A DNA stretch of 64,000 bases from JAKRSE01 sp943369295 (GTDB lineage Bacteria; Armatimonadota; Fimbriimonadia; Fimbriimonadales; Fimbriimonadaceae): positions 620,001 to 684,000 of the forward strand of contig CALRMU020000003.1 in the NCBI GenBank assembly GCA_943369295.1, given 5' to 3'. A program made the translations under genes and the position numbers. A model generated the notes under the pieces. It was not told the origin of the DNA, did not search any database, and saw only the letters and a program-made list of their open reading frames with translations. Shown here in pieces: positions 7,487-16,297 of this stretch (position 1 is its first letter; every line of letters begins with the position of its first letter).

Positions 7487-8937
7487 TCAGTATAGGTGTC
7501 GAAGGGGTCGGGCATATCCATGTAAATGGTTCTGTCCACCAAGACCCCATTCCAGTCAATCGAATAGCCGCGCTGGATTTTCCGCTTAAGGATTTCATGG
7601 ATGGCTAAGGACCTTCCCTTCGCTCTCGTGTTCTGTGGCGGATCTGTGCTGGCATCCAGGATATCCAGTTCAGTCACATACCGCTTCATTTCCTTCATCG
7701 AGTTCCAGGCATGGAAGAGCGACCTTTCTGGATCAATGTTGTGATACTCAAGGTCGATGGAGTGCAGAGCATCCGATGTCCAGTCGGCACCCATGTCTTC
7801 CATGGCCATCTGAACAACCTTCTTCTTGGCGACCCAATCCAGCTTGTCGTCTAGAGCCATAGGGTCTTTTTCAAGGCCATCAAGAATCTCCAGCCACTGA
7901 GTGATGATCCAGTTCGTTTCCTCAGAATCATCCCAATAGTGCTCCTTGCAGAGAAGGCAGATTTCTCTTTGAAGATCAATCGCTGTGATGATTTCTCCGT
8001 CTGCCAGAACAACCCTCCAGCGGAATGTTGGGTCGCGGCTTACGTCCCTTAGCGCCCTAAGAGGGTTCGCCAAAGTGAACCTTCGGCTCATGTGTCCATC
8101 TTCAATCAGCCTGAGAACAAGATGAGTCGTCCCGATCTTGAGGGCGTAGGCAAACTCGCTTTGGTTCTGTTCACCAAACAAGAGATGGAGTCTATGTCTA
8201 CCCTCGTGAGCGTAAAAATGCTCCCACTTGGGGTTGATGAGGGCCCGGTTGAACCTCACCCTCCCGGCGATGGTTTTTAGAATGTGGTCGGCTCTCTGAC
8301 TCAGTTGATACTCAACCGAGTCATCTGGAATCGCTGAATAAACTTGAGAAACCCAAATGTAGTCAACTGGGTTCTGCTCAATCTCATCCATGGTCGGACC
8401 CATGCCGCCCACCAGCATGTGGCCTCCTACTCGGCCAACACCGGCGAAAATCTGCCTTGTGACCAAAAAGGGATAGAGTAGTGGAGCCCGGGTCGAAAAG
8501 AAATCCTCATCCATCTGGACGAGATAATTTTCGTGGCAGCCAAAGGTGTGGCCGCCAAAATGGTCAACAGCGTTGGAATAGATGGAAATGTCTTCATCTA
8601 ATCCCATTTCCTGAATGGCCCTAATAATAAGCCTCTGCCCGGCCCTATCGTTGGCGACAAGATCCTTCAGGGTCTGGCACTCTGCTGTGGCGTACTCCAA
8701 GTGAGACCCAACGGCATCAACGTAAAGCCTTGCTCCGTTGATCAAAAATCCGCCCGACTCGGCTGGCTCAAAAACCTCATCTCGTGCGGTGAGATCGATC
8801 AAGCCGAGCTTGAGTTCTTCAAAGACATGGTCCTTGATCATCTCAACGGCAGCTTCGGGGCGGCTGTCATCGTGCCTCACCAGGCATCCAAACTCAGTTT
8901 CAACCCCAAAGATTCGGGCGCCGGGAAGCATTGGCAT
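7483..8937 (-). CDS. Pup-protein ligase / Dop family protein, PafA-like
   Basis: Member of the carboxylate-amine ligase family formed by PafA, which ligates Pup to protein lysines, and Dop, which deamidates and removes Pup. 484 residues. The N-terminal FGVETEFG carries the metal/ATP glutamate. NGARLYVDAVGSHLEYATAEC, DRAGQRL and GCHENYL match PafA rather than Dop (which has GSHENYL and HPEYSAPEC). The C-terminal DPPQNTRA and DPFDTYTD segments are also PafA-like. An insertion of about 30 residues rich in Gly/Met sits between FLVTRQIFAG and YQLSQRADHI. No pup, mpa or 20S proteasome gene lies in the window. It is divergent from hrcA; the 52-bp gap carries a TACAGG/CCTGTA dyad (8937-8942, 8977-8982). 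Confidence 0.8.
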   Translation of the reverse strand: MPMLPGARIFGVETEFGCLVRHDDSRPEAAVEMIKDHVFEELKLGLIDLTARDEVFEPAESGGFLINGARLYVDAVGSHLEYATAECQTLKDLVANDRAGQRLIIRAIQEMGLDEDISIYSNAVDHFGGHTFGCHENYLVQMDEDFFSTRAPLLYPFLVTRQIFAGVGRVGGHMLVGGMGPTMDEIEQNPVDYIWVSQVYSAIPDDSVEYQLSQRADHILKTIAGRVRFNRALINPKWEHFYAHEGRHRLHLLFGEQNQSEFAYALKIGTTHLVLRLIEDGHMSRRFTLANPLRALRDVSRDPTFRWRVVLADGEIITAIDLQREICLLCKEHYWDDSEETNWIITQWLEILDGLEKDPMALDDKLDWVAKKKVVQMAMEDMGADWTSDALHSIDLEYHNIDPERSLFHAWNSMKEMKRYVTELDILDASTDPPQNTRAKGRSLAIHEILKRKIQRGYSIDWNGVLVDRTIYMDMPDPFDTYTD

Positions 8938-8989
8938 ACAGGTATTCTACGTGCGGCACCCATCTCAAACAGGCCGCCTGTACAACGAA

Positions 8990-10033
8990 ATGGCTGATCC
9001 CACCCCACAAGACCTTTCAACCCGCAAGGCACAGATTCTCCGCGCTGTCATTGTTGAGTATGTCCGCGGAGCTGAACCTATCGCTAGTGACCTGATCGCT
9101 CAGAAGTACGAGCTCGGAGTAAGGTCGGCGACGATCCGGGCCGAGATGGCGGACATCACGGATCTCGGCTTTCTAGAACAGCCCCATACAAGTGCAGGAC
9201 GAATCCCCAGCGATACAGGCTACCGCTACTACGTCGACCACCTTATGAACCCTGTCGAAGCGACGGACGAAGAAAAGTCTCGCGTCAGGTCTGCACAGGA
9301 AGAAGAAGAAACCCTGAAAGAGCTCTTGGTCGAAACAACCAAGGTTCTCAGCCGAATGACCAGCCTCTGCGCCGCTGCTGCGACTGTCAAAGATTCATCA
9401 GTGCCACTGAAGCATGGAATTTTGACGGTCCTCGGCCCTGGCCGTGGGCTCTTGGTTTTGGTTCTGGGCAACGGTCATGTCGAAAACAGGCTCGTAGAGA
9501 TTCCCCCCACCGCGACGATCGAGCAGATCGGCATGGTAAATGAGGCGATCATGAATCAGTTGGTGGGGCTGAATCTCGGGAGTCTTTCCAAGTTTCGCTT
9601 CGCAGCTTCTGGCAGCCCGGCGTTAGAAGCAGTCTTTGCAGAAGCAGGTGAAGTGATTCGATCTGTCGGAAGAGATCTGACCAAGGGTCACTTCATCACA
9701 GACGGCGAAGAGTACGTTCTGGCCAAACCCGAATTCATCCGAGATCACCACCTGCTGGACTCTGTGGTCAAGAGTCTTGAAGATCAAGACACTCTTCGTT
9801 CCGCCATCATCGGAACTCCCCCAGTTGAAGAGCGCACGACGATTGGTCGTGAACATGGCATCGAAGAACTGCGCCCATTGGCCATAACCCGCCGAATCTT
9901 CTTTGTAGGAGATCAGGAAGCAGGAGCCCTGGCGATCATCGGTCCAACCCGAATGAACTACGACCACGGCATCACCCTCCTAGACCATACAGCGAAGGCT
10001 GTCAGCCAAACTCTCACCAAGCTTTTCAGTTGA
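8990..10033 (+). CDS. hrcA: Heat-inducible transcription repressor HrcA
   Basis: Winged-helix repressor that normally binds CIRCE elements upstream of groESL and dnaK operons. 347 residues from the ATG at 8990; the frame continues upstream but overlaps the divergent pafA-type gene. The N-terminal DNA-binding region (TRKAQILRAVIVEYV, SATIRAEMADI) is followed by the family hallmark FLEQPHTSAGRIPSDTGYRYYVD, then the dimerisation/GAF-like domain and the C-terminal IGPTRMNYD signature. No grpE, dnaK or dnaJ follows, and no CIRCE sequence was recognised in the window, so its targets lie elsewhere. Confidence 0.95.
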   Translation: MADPTPQDLSTRKAQILRAVIVEYVRGAEPIASDLIAQKYELGVRSATIRAEMADITDLGFLEQPHTSAGRIPSDTGYRYYVDHLMNPVEATDEEKSRVRSAQEEEETLKELLVETTKVLSRMTSLCAAAATVKDSSVPLKHGILTVLGPGRGLLVLVLGNGHVENRLVEIPPTATIEQIGMVNEAIMNQLVGLNLGSLSKFRFAASGSPALEAVFAEAGEVIRSVGRDLTKGHFITDGEEYVLAKPEFIRDHHLLDSVVKSLEDQDTLRSAIIGTPPVEERTTIGREHGIEELRPLAITRRIFFVGDQEAGALAIIGPTRMNYDHGITLLDHTAKAVSQTLTKLFS

Positions 10034-10201
10034 TTCAGCAAGGCTTTGCTTCTTCGCCTTGGGACAAATGGAACTGGGGCGAGAAAGCGGATACTGCCTC
10101 AAAGATCTTGGGGCGGCCCTCTATGGCTCGTTTTATATGAGAGTCTGAACGAATTTTCTTAACATTGCCGTCTTAGGCGAAGCTCCTTGCGGCACAAAAC
10201 G

Positions 10202-10234
10202 GCTGAAGCGTTTTGGAAGATTCTTCAGCATTTT
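10202..10234 (+). terminator. Terminator-like hairpin before the LacI-family gene
   Basis: Arms GCTGAAG (10202-10208) and CTTCAGC (10223-10229) are perfect over 7 bp with a 14-nt loop and are followed by ATTTTTATC. It could end hrcA transcripts about 170 nt after the hrcA stop. The stretch between 10034 and 10201 holds no gene. Confidence 0.45.
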
Positions 10235-10247
10235 TATCACTTCCCTC

Positions 10248-10275
10248 TTGACTTTCAAAATCTCTGAGCTACAAT
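10248..10275 (+). promoter_or_regulatory. Sigma-70-type promoter of the LacI-family gene
   Basis: TTGACT (10248-10253) and TACAAT (10270-10275) are each one mismatch from consensus, with a 16-bp spacer. Two palindromic operators follow directly, covering the expected transcription start. Confidence 0.7.
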
Positions 10276-10276
10276 A

Positions 10277-10311
10277 ACCAAACCTTTGGTCACTGTAACC
10301 AAAGGTTTGGT
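10277..10311 (+). promoter_or_regulatory. Tandem palindromic operators (autoregulatory)
   Basis: ACCAAA-CC-TTTGGT (10277-10290) and ACCAAA-GG-TTTGGT (10298-10311) are each perfect 6-2-6 palindromes, and together they form a perfect 14-bp inverted repeat around a 7-nt spacer. Their centres are 21 bp apart, about two helical turns. They begin one base after the -10 box and end just before the ATG at 10319. This is the layout expected for autorepression by a LacI-family dimer or tetramer. Confidence 0.75.
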
Positions 10312-10318
10312 CAAGCGA

Positions 10319-11350
10319 ATGAAGGAACACACCAATAAGGGGAGAAGAGCGAGCAAAGGCGCCACCCTTCGTGATGTTTCCGAAAAGGTCTCCGTCAGCC
10401 AGTACACAGTCTCGGTCGTCCTCAACGGATCAAAATCCAACACAAGGGTCTCTGCCGCGACAAGAGAGAAAATCCTCCAGGCCGCCCAAGATCTTGGCTA
10501 TCGGCCCAACTCTCTGGCCCGGGCCCTCAGGCAGAAATCAACCAACATCCTCGGCCTCTATTTCGGCTACGGACACTTGGAACCCCACGACCCTTTCCAT
10601 GCAGAAGTTCTTACAGGCCTTCAGAAAGGCTGCGAAGCCTGCGAAAGGGATCTGATGATCCACTACTCCTTTCATCGCTATAGCCTGGATGAACTTTTTG
10701 GTGAGCTGGTCGGTGGAAAGATCGATGGACTTGTCCTCATTGCCTCCCCAACCGATCCTTTGGTCGAACGGGTTCGCGGTTCTCACCTGCCGGTCGTCGC
10801 AATGACAGATGCTATCGACGGCATTCCTACTGTTGTCGCCGATGACGCAGCCGGGTCAAGAGCGATCGCCGACCATCTGCACGCTAAGGGACACAAGACA
10901 GTCTTCTATCGATCCTGCCCAGGTGAATCTTTTTCTGCCGCCCGGAGACAAGAAGCCTTCGAAGCCAGAGCAGCAGAGCTGGGCATGACAACCATCTCTG
11001 GCCGCACTGATGATTGGAAGGGTGGATTAGCAGAAGAAGAAAGGCAGATCCTAGCTCAGAGATCACTGATCGGGGTTACCGCCGCAGTCTGTTGGGGCGA
11101 CCCCAGCGCCCACGCACTTATTGCTTACTGCCGATCAGTCGGCATTAGCATCCCTAAAGATCTTGCCATCGCTGGCTTTAACGGCATTGAACCGCCAGTA
11201 GAGCCTGCTCGCGTGATGACAACTGTCAAAGCGCATTGGTCAACCGTGGCCGAAAGATCGGTTCACCTACTTGTCGATTTACTGGAAGGGAGAGAAGCCC
11301 CCATGCTTACTGTCCTTCCAGTTGACTTCTTCCCTGGAGACACGACCTGA
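10319..11350 (+). CDS. LacI-family transcriptional regulator
   Basis: 343 residues. The N-terminal helix-turn-helix (ATLRDVSEKVSVSQYTVSVV, residues 15-34) and hinge helix (YRPNSLARALR, about 61-71) are typical of the family. The periplasmic-binding-protein-like sugar-sensing domain follows (about 80-343). An in-frame TTG at 10286 would lie inside the operator, so the ATG at 10319 is preferred. No strong Shine-Dalgarno sequence is visible. The paired operators over its promoter imply autoregulation. A prepilin gene starts 57 nt after the stop (or 3 nt, if its longer frame is used). The effector is unknown, though many glycoside and polyol genes lie within 30 kb. Confidence 0.92.
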   Translation: MKEHTNKGRRASKGATLRDVSEKVSVSQYTVSVVLNGSKSNTRVSAATREKILQAAQDLGYRPNSLARALRQKSTNILGLYFGYGHLEPHDPFHAEVLTGLQKGCEACERDLMIHYSFHRYSLDELFGELVGGKIDGLVLIASPTDPLVERVRGSHLPVVAMTDAIDGIPTVVADDAAGSRAIADHLHAKGHKTVFYRSCPGESFSAARRQEAFEARAAELGMTTISGRTDDWKGGLAEEERQILAQRSLIGVTAAVCWGDPSAHALIAYCRSVGISIPKDLAIAGFNGIEPPVEPARVMTTVKAHWSTVAERSVHLLVDLLEGREAPMLTVLPVDFFPGDTT

Positions 11351-11406
11351 CTATGTCAGGCAAAACAGGCCAAAGATGGCCACTTACTCACGCACCGAGG
11401 CAAACC

Positions 11407-12195
11407 ATGACTCATCGAAAGCAAAATGCATTCACTCTGATTGAACTGCTGGTCGTTATCGCAATCATTGCGATTCTGGCCGCCATTCTTTTCCCCGTCT
11501 TTGCCCAGGCCAAGGCTGCTGCCAAAACCACTGCCTGCCTGAGCAACATCAAACAGATCGCCACTGGCGGCATCATGTACTCAGCTGATTACGATGACGT
11601 CGTACATCCTCACGAGTTCATTTCGTCGACTCCCACTCCCATCAACTCTGGCTACTACATTTACATGGAGCCATACATCAAGAACAAGCAGCTCTTGTTC
11701 GATCCTTCCCGCGGAGTTTCTACAGACACTTCAGTTGCCGACAGGAGCTGGGAAAGGCTGGTCACTATTTCACTCAACAGAAATGGCTGGTCCAGCTACG
11801 AAGATCCCAACACCTTCGCTCGCTCATATCGAGTCATGTCTGCCCAGGAAGATGCCGCCAAGAGAGCTGCCTATGTGATCACGGCTCGTCCTTCCAACCA
11901 GAGGATCGGCTTCCACTTCACCTCAGATGAAGCGGCCTGCCCAGTCATTGTTTCTCCTCAGACTGTCTCAAACACCCGACTGCAAAGGGTCTACATGGCA
12001 GCCCTGCTCCATAGAAACAGAATCATCACAGCTTTTGGCGACGGCCATGCCGCTGGCGTGCCAGCCAGCAGCGTGATGAACTTTAACCAGACAGTTGCTG
12101 CTGGCGAAGAGTGTGCGGGTTACAACCACCCCAACTTCTTCCCACCCAACATCAACCATGCCTATTGGGGCACCTGGTACGACGCAACCAAGTAA
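11407..12195 (+). CDS. Prepilin-type protein with H-X9-DG-like C-terminus
   Basis: 262-residue protein with a type IV pilin-like leader. MTHRKQNA precedes FTLIELLVVIAI, and the glutamate at mature position 5 is present. The residue before the cleavage site is Ala rather than the usual Gly. The helix ends in LFPVFAQAK, a signature widespread in Armatimonadota and Planctomycetota prepilin-like proteins. Near the C-terminus, RIITAFGDGHAAG corresponds to the F-x-DGHA motif of the family. The ATG at 11407 is chosen because it gives a short leader; the frame is open back to 11353. It is expected at the membrane or surface after prepilin peptidase processing. The 74-residue gene downstream is probably co-transcribed. 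Confidence 0.85.
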   Translation: MTHRKQNAFTLIELLVVIAIIAILAAILFPVFAQAKAAAKTTACLSNIKQIATGGIMYSADYDDVVHPHEFISSTPTPINSGYYIYMEPYIKNKQLLFDPSRGVSTDTSVADRSWERLVTISLNRNGWSSYEDPNTFARSYRVMSAQEDAAKRAAYVITARPSNQRIGFHFTSDEAACPVIVSPQTVSNTRLQRVYMAALLHRNRIITAFGDGHAAGVPASSVMNFNQTVAAGEECAGYNHPNFFPPNINHAYWGTWYDATK

Positions 12196-12201
12196 AGCTG
12201 C

Positions 12202-12426
12202 ATGTCTAACATGAAGAAAGAAGTCAGCCAGCCTGTGATGATCGGAATCCTTGTGGTTCTGGCCATCCTTCTGGTCGGTGGGTTCATTATTGCCAACGGC
12301 GGAATCGGAGGCCAAAAGCCTGTGAGTCCGAAAGATCTGAGTCCGGAAGAACTTCGTGATGATGAGCCTCCTCGCAGAGGGCAGCCCGGCTACAAAGAAC
12401 GCATCGACGATCCAGCGACTCAGTAG
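12202..12426 (+). CDS. Small single-pass membrane protein
   Basis: 74 residues: a short lysine-containing N-terminus, one membrane helix (about residues 12-33, VMIGILVVLAILLVGGFII) and a charged proline-rich tail (DLSPEELRDDEPPRRGQPGYKERIDD). No family name is recognised. It starts 6 nt after the prepilin stop and ends before the strong hairpin at 12471-12494, so it is probably the last gene of the LacI - prepilin unit. It may be an assembly partner of the pilin-like protein; that is inference from position. Confidence 0.7.
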   Translation: MSNMKKEVSQPVMIGILVVLAILLVGGFIIANGGIGGQKPVSPKDLSPEELRDDEPPRRGQPGYKERIDDPATQ

Positions 12427-12470
12427 GCAGAAGCTTTCTTCGCCTCTGCCGCAAGATGCAGGGAGATTAG

Positions 12471-12494
12471 CCCGCAGTCAGAGATGACTGCGGG
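12471..12494 (+). terminator. Perfect 10-bp hairpin
   Basis: CCCGCAGTCA (12471-12480), loop GAGA, TGACTGCGGG (12485-12494). It is placed between the small membrane protein gene and the ABC exporter operon. There is no T-run after it, so it may act as a processing or protective structure as well as a terminator. Confidence 0.5.
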
Positions 12495-12545
12495 CGAGCC
12501 CTCTTACCTGCTTTCCCCCACCTTTTCCTGACCTGCGATCCTCTG

Positions 12546-14486
12546 ATGAGCATGAGCCCTACCCAACCTGTTTTAGGCGATGAGCTTTCATTCCGAGAAG
12601 CTCTCAGAATTCTGGGCAGATTCTGGAAATTCGTCAAGCCCTACAAAGGAAAGTTCTTCCTCACCATCGGGCTGCTGCTCTGCTCTGTTCCCCTTAGTCA
12701 GTTCGCACTCTTTCTCACCAGAGATGTGACAAACCAGGCCCTGCTGGCCACCGGACTCTCCGCAGATGAAAGGTGGTCGACCGTCATCACCATTGTCGGA
12801 ATTCAGGCCATCTTCTTTTTGACCAGCGCCTTTCTTGGCACATGGCGCGAAGTGCTTGAATGGTACGGGTCAATGAGGGCGACATTCGATGTCCGCCTGG
12901 CCTTTTACAAACATCTTCACAAGCTTCCTCTGGCCTTTTTGAACCGCAGACTTCCCGGCGAGCACCTTTTCCGCTCTACGACGGACATGGTCTCCGTTTT
13001 CAGAATTGCCAACCGGCCAGCCTCCCCCACAGCCTCTGGCCAGTCTCCGCCCGATTCTAAAGAAGTCGCCATGGCGGTCTACTCAAACGACGTAGACCCC
13101 TATGACCCCGGGATGATGGGGATGATAGTTCGGACCATGCCTTTCATGGCCGAGACCCTCTACTCGCTCGGCTGGGGATTGGTTCTTCTTTTCCTGATCG
13201 ACCCTGTTCTCACCCTCTTTCTTGCCGCCTACTTTGTGCCCTTTACGCTGGTCTCACACCACCTTTTCAACAAGGTGAGAAAGACAGCCTTCGCCTACAA
13301 GGAAGCCTCAGAGGCTGAAACTGGCTCGCTTCGAGACAGCATTGCCGGACTGCGAACTCTGAAAGCAATGGGGCGAACAAAGTGGCAGAAACAGCGTTAC
13401 TTCGCCGCCGTCATCAATGCCAGACGCCGTGCCATCCAGCAGATCGTAGGAATGGTGACCACCCAAAACGGCGCCCAAATGGGCATGAAGTGGCTCTTCA
13501 GCATCTCGGTTTATGTCTATCTGACTTACCGCGTGATGGAAGGGCAGGCGACTCTCGGCGACTGGGTGGCGGCATTCCTGCTGATTGAAGCGGCCCAGGG
13601 CCCGCTCGAAAACTTCATCCAGCTTCTACAGCTCATTAAGATGCAGCTCGTTCCTGCCCAGAGAATCTTGGAGACTCTTGATGAAGAACCCAAGATTCAA
13701 GACAGGCCAGGAGCCCCGAAGATCGGCCCGATTACCGGCAGGATCGAGTTCAAGGATGTCCACTTCTCCTACATTGAAGGTCGCCCAGCCCTCCATGGAG
13801 TGAGTTTCACCATTAACCCGGGTGACTATGTGGGAGTGGTTGGACCAAGCGGAGCCGGAAAAAGCTCAGTCCTTGCCTTGATGCTCCGTCTCTATCTGCC
13901 GAACTCAGGACGCATCGAGTTTGATGGCAAAGACGTGCAGGAAGTGCAGATCCAGAGTCTTCTAGACCAGATTGGCACTGTCCCCCAAACAACTCTTCTC
14001 TACTCAGGAACGCTGGAAGACAATGTCTTCTTCGGCAATCCTCATGCGACAGAAGAGGAATACCAAAACGCCCTTCAGCTCTCCGGGGTCTCTGCCTTCG
14101 CCAATCGCATGCCAAACGGAATGCTGACCGATGCGGCAGAAGGAGCTTCAATCTCAGGCGGAGAAAAGCAGAGAATCGGCATCGCCCGAGCCTTGATCCG
14201 ATCACCCAAGATTCTCTTCCTCGATGAAGCCACGGCCAACCTCGACCCAGAAACAGAGGAAGCCGTTCTGGAATCGATCAAGGGGCTTAGACAAGGCCGC
14301 ACCATTGTCTCGATCGCTCACAGACTCAAGGCTGTGGTGCCCTGCGACAAGATCATCGTCCTCAACCAAGGCGGAATTGTCCAGGCCGGAACGCACGACG
14401 AACTGGTGGCTCAGCCCGGTCTCTACCGCGACCTCTGGCTGGAGCAAAGCGAAGAACCCTGGTCTGAGACGGAGGTGCAGGCGTGA
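12546..14486 (+). CDS. ABC exporter half-transporter (TMD-NBD), first subunit
   Basis: 646-residue fusion of a six-helix ABC exporter membrane domain (about 25-350) and an ATPase domain (about 395-635). Walker A is GPSGAGKSS (about 433-441), the signature is ISGGEKQRIGIARAL, and Walker B is ILFLDEA followed by the H-loop IAHRL. A Pro/Ser-rich and Asp-rich insertion of about 45 residues (about 160-205, containing PASPTASGQSPPDS) interrupts the membrane domain, which is unusual. The stop overlaps the start of the second half-transporter, suggesting a heterodimer. With the HlyD-like gene that follows, this resembles a peptide or bacteriocin-type exporter, but there is no C39 peptidase domain. 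The substrate is not evident. Confidence 0.9.
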   Translation: MSMSPTQPVLGDELSFREALRILGRFWKFVKPYKGKFFLTIGLLLCSVPLSQFALFLTRDVTNQALLATGLSADERWSTVITIVGIQAIFFLTSAFLGTWREVLEWYGSMRATFDVRLAFYKHLHKLPLAFLNRRLPGEHLFRSTTDMVSVFRIANRPASPTASGQSPPDSKEVAMAVYSNDVDPYDPGMMGMIVRTMPFMAETLYSLGWGLVLLFLIDPVLTLFLAAYFVPFTLVSHHLFNKVRKTAFAYKEASEAETGSLRDSIAGLRTLKAMGRTKWQKQRYFAAVINARRRAIQQIVGMVTTQNGAQMGMKWLFSISVYVYLTYRVMEGQATLGDWVAAFLLIEAAQGPLENFIQLLQLIKMQLVPAQRILETLDEEPKIQDRPGAPKIGPITGRIEFKDVHFSYIEGRPALHGVSFTINPGDYVGVVGPSGAGKSSVLALMLRLYLPNSGRIEFDGKDVQEVQIQSLLDQIGTVPQTTLLYSGTLEDNVFFGNPHATEEEYQNALQLSGVSAFANRMPNGMLTDAAEGASISGGEKQRIGIARALIRSPKILFLDEATANLDPETEEAVLESIKGLRQGRTIVSIAHRLKAVVPCDKIIVLNQGGIVQAGTHDELVAQPGLYRDLWLEQSEEPWSETEVQA

Positions 14487-16297
14487 TCTCTGAAAGAGAA
14501 GCTCTGGATGCGGGCACGAACTTTAGAGTTCACTCCTTCAAGGCTTTCCTTTATGTCCTCAGGTTCCTAAAGCCACAGCTTCGAAGGCTGCTCCTTGTCT
14601 GCTTCCTCGACATTTCCATTGTCCTGCTGAACCTGTCAATTCCTTGGCTCGGCAAAACCGTCATCGACCAGGTTTTGCCTAACCGAGACTGGAACGCCTT
14701 CTGGTTCATTGCCGCAGGAGTGGCGGGCTCTCTCGCCTTAGTCCACGTTCTCACCGGCACTCGAACCTTCCTCTACAACACTACCGAACACCTGCTTCAG
14801 ATGGAGATTCGGCAGGTGATGTACTCCCATCTTCAGAAGCTTTCCCTTGAGACAATTGAGTCTCTGCCTGTGGGCCAGCAGCAGTTTAGAATCGGCACCG
14901 ATTCAGATCGAATCGCCCATATGCTGGTACGAATTCTGCCAACCGCCACGATGCTGGTCGAATTCGCCTTGATCATGATCACGGCGATCTACGTTGATCC
15001 TCTTCTTGCCGGAATCGTCTGCCTCTTCCTTATTCCCTGGACGGCTCTTTTTGTCTATGTGACGATTTACGGACGAAAGCTGGATAGAAGGCGACTGAGG
15101 TTTTGTGAAATGAGAGACGCCGGAGTTCTCCAGGCTGCTTCCTCCTTCTTTACAATCAAGAGTCTAGGCAGGCAAAGACGAGAAGTCCTGAGAAACGGTG
15201 TCCTCAGTGTTGCCCTTCAGCGAGTCGCTAACCAGGGCTATCTCATCCTTGTCTTCTTCGAATTCGCGACTCAGTATCTGATCCCCTTCCTTAAAAGAAC
15301 GACCGTTTTTCTCTATCTTGCCAAGAAGGTTGTGGTTGGCGAAATGACCTTGGGAATGACTGTTCCCATGATTGCCTATCTCGTCCGTCTAACCTTCCCG
15401 ATCGAGAGAATTGTCAACTTTGGCTGCTGGATTTGGCAGACCATGGTATCGGCCGAACGCATGATGCAGATTTTGGAAACAGAGCCTTCTATCAAAGATA
15501 AGCCAGGGGCAGAAAAGGTCAAGGACATTTCTGGCAATGTTGAGCTAAACGGCATCTCATTCGACCGACACGGCCTGGGGCGAGTCCTCCATAACGTGGA
15601 TCTCAGCCTGACGCCGGGCAAGCGAGTCGCCATAGTTGGTCCAAGCGGTGCTGGCAAAAGCACCTTGGTAGGAATCCTCTTGAGGCTTCTTGACCCCAAT
15701 GAAGGCTCAGTAAAGTTTGACGGCAAAGACTTTAGAGACCTTGACCGAGATAGTGTTCTTCAGCGAATGGGGGTGGTCGTTCAGGAGACCTTCCTTTTCG
15801 GCGGAACCCTTTCGCAGAACCTCCAGATTGCCAAACCCCACGCATCAGTCGAAGAAATGGAATCTGCCCTTGATGCGGCCGGATTGACGCCTTGGTACAA
15901 GACCCTTCCTGATGGAGTGGACCAGGATCTTGACGGAGGTCAGGCTCTTTCCGCTGGACAAAAGCAGAGAATCGGCATTGCCAGAGCGATTCTCGCGAAC
16001 CCCAGAGTCTTGATTCTCGACGAACCGACTTCTGCCCTCGACGCCCAAACGGAGAAAGAGATTATGGAGACGATCCGCCGCTTGACTCAAGATCGCGCGA
16101 CTCTCATGGTCACCCATAGACTCGACACAGTCGTTGATGCCGATGAAATCGTCGTTTTAGAATTTGGCAAGGTCATTGAGCGAGGGACGCACGACCAGCT
16201 TTTGGCGAAACAGGGCCTCTACGCCCGCATGAGACGCCTCTTCCATGGACTTTCAGCCGAACCTTCGGCCAACACAGCAGGAGCAGAATCACTTTGA
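14483..16297 (+). CDS. ABC exporter half-transporter (TMD-NBD), second subunit
   Basis: 604 residues, with a GTG start overlapping the stop of the first half (GTGA). Membrane domain at about 25-325, ATPase at about 355-590. Walker A is GPSGAGKST (about 386-394), the signature is LSAGQKQRIGIARAI, and Walker B is VLILDEP with the H-loop VTHRL. Both halves have largely consensus ATPase motifs, so a degenerate site is not obvious. It most probably pairs with the preceding protein as a heterodimer in the inner membrane, working with the adaptor encoded immediately downstream. Confidence 0.9.
   Translation: MISEREALDAGTNFRVHSFKAFLYVLRFLKPQLRRLLLVCFLDISIVLLNLSIPWLGKTVIDQVLPNRDWNAFWFIAAGVAGSLALVHVLTGTRTFLYNTTEHLLQMEIRQVMYSHLQKLSLETIESLPVGQQQFRIGTDSDRIAHMLVRILPTATMLVEFALIMITAIYVDPLLAGIVCLFLIPWTALFVYVTIYGRKLDRRRLRFCEMRDAGVLQAASSFFTIKSLGRQRREVLRNGVLSVALQRVANQGYLILVFFEFATQYLIPFLKRTTVFLYLAKKVVVGEMTLGMTVPMIAYLVRLTFPIERIVNFGCWIWQTMVSAERMMQILETEPSIKDKPGAEKVKDISGNVELNGISFDRHGLGRVLHNVDLSLTPGKRVAIVGPSGAGKSTLVGILLRLLDPNEGSVKFDGKDFRDLDRDSVLQRMGVVVQETFLFGGTLSQNLQIAKPHASVEEMESALDAAGLTPWYKTLPDGVDQDLDGGQALSAGQKQRIGIARAILANPRVLILDEPTSALDAQTEKEIMETIRRLTQDRATLMVTHRLDTVVDADEIVVLEFGKVIERGTHDQLLAKQGLYARMRRLFHGLSAEPSANTAGAESL

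Noticed and set aside
8937..8989. CIRCE element for HrcA
   Set aside because: Only a TACAGG/CCTGTA dyad with a long spacer is present, not the TTAGCACTC-N9-GAGTGCTAA consensus.
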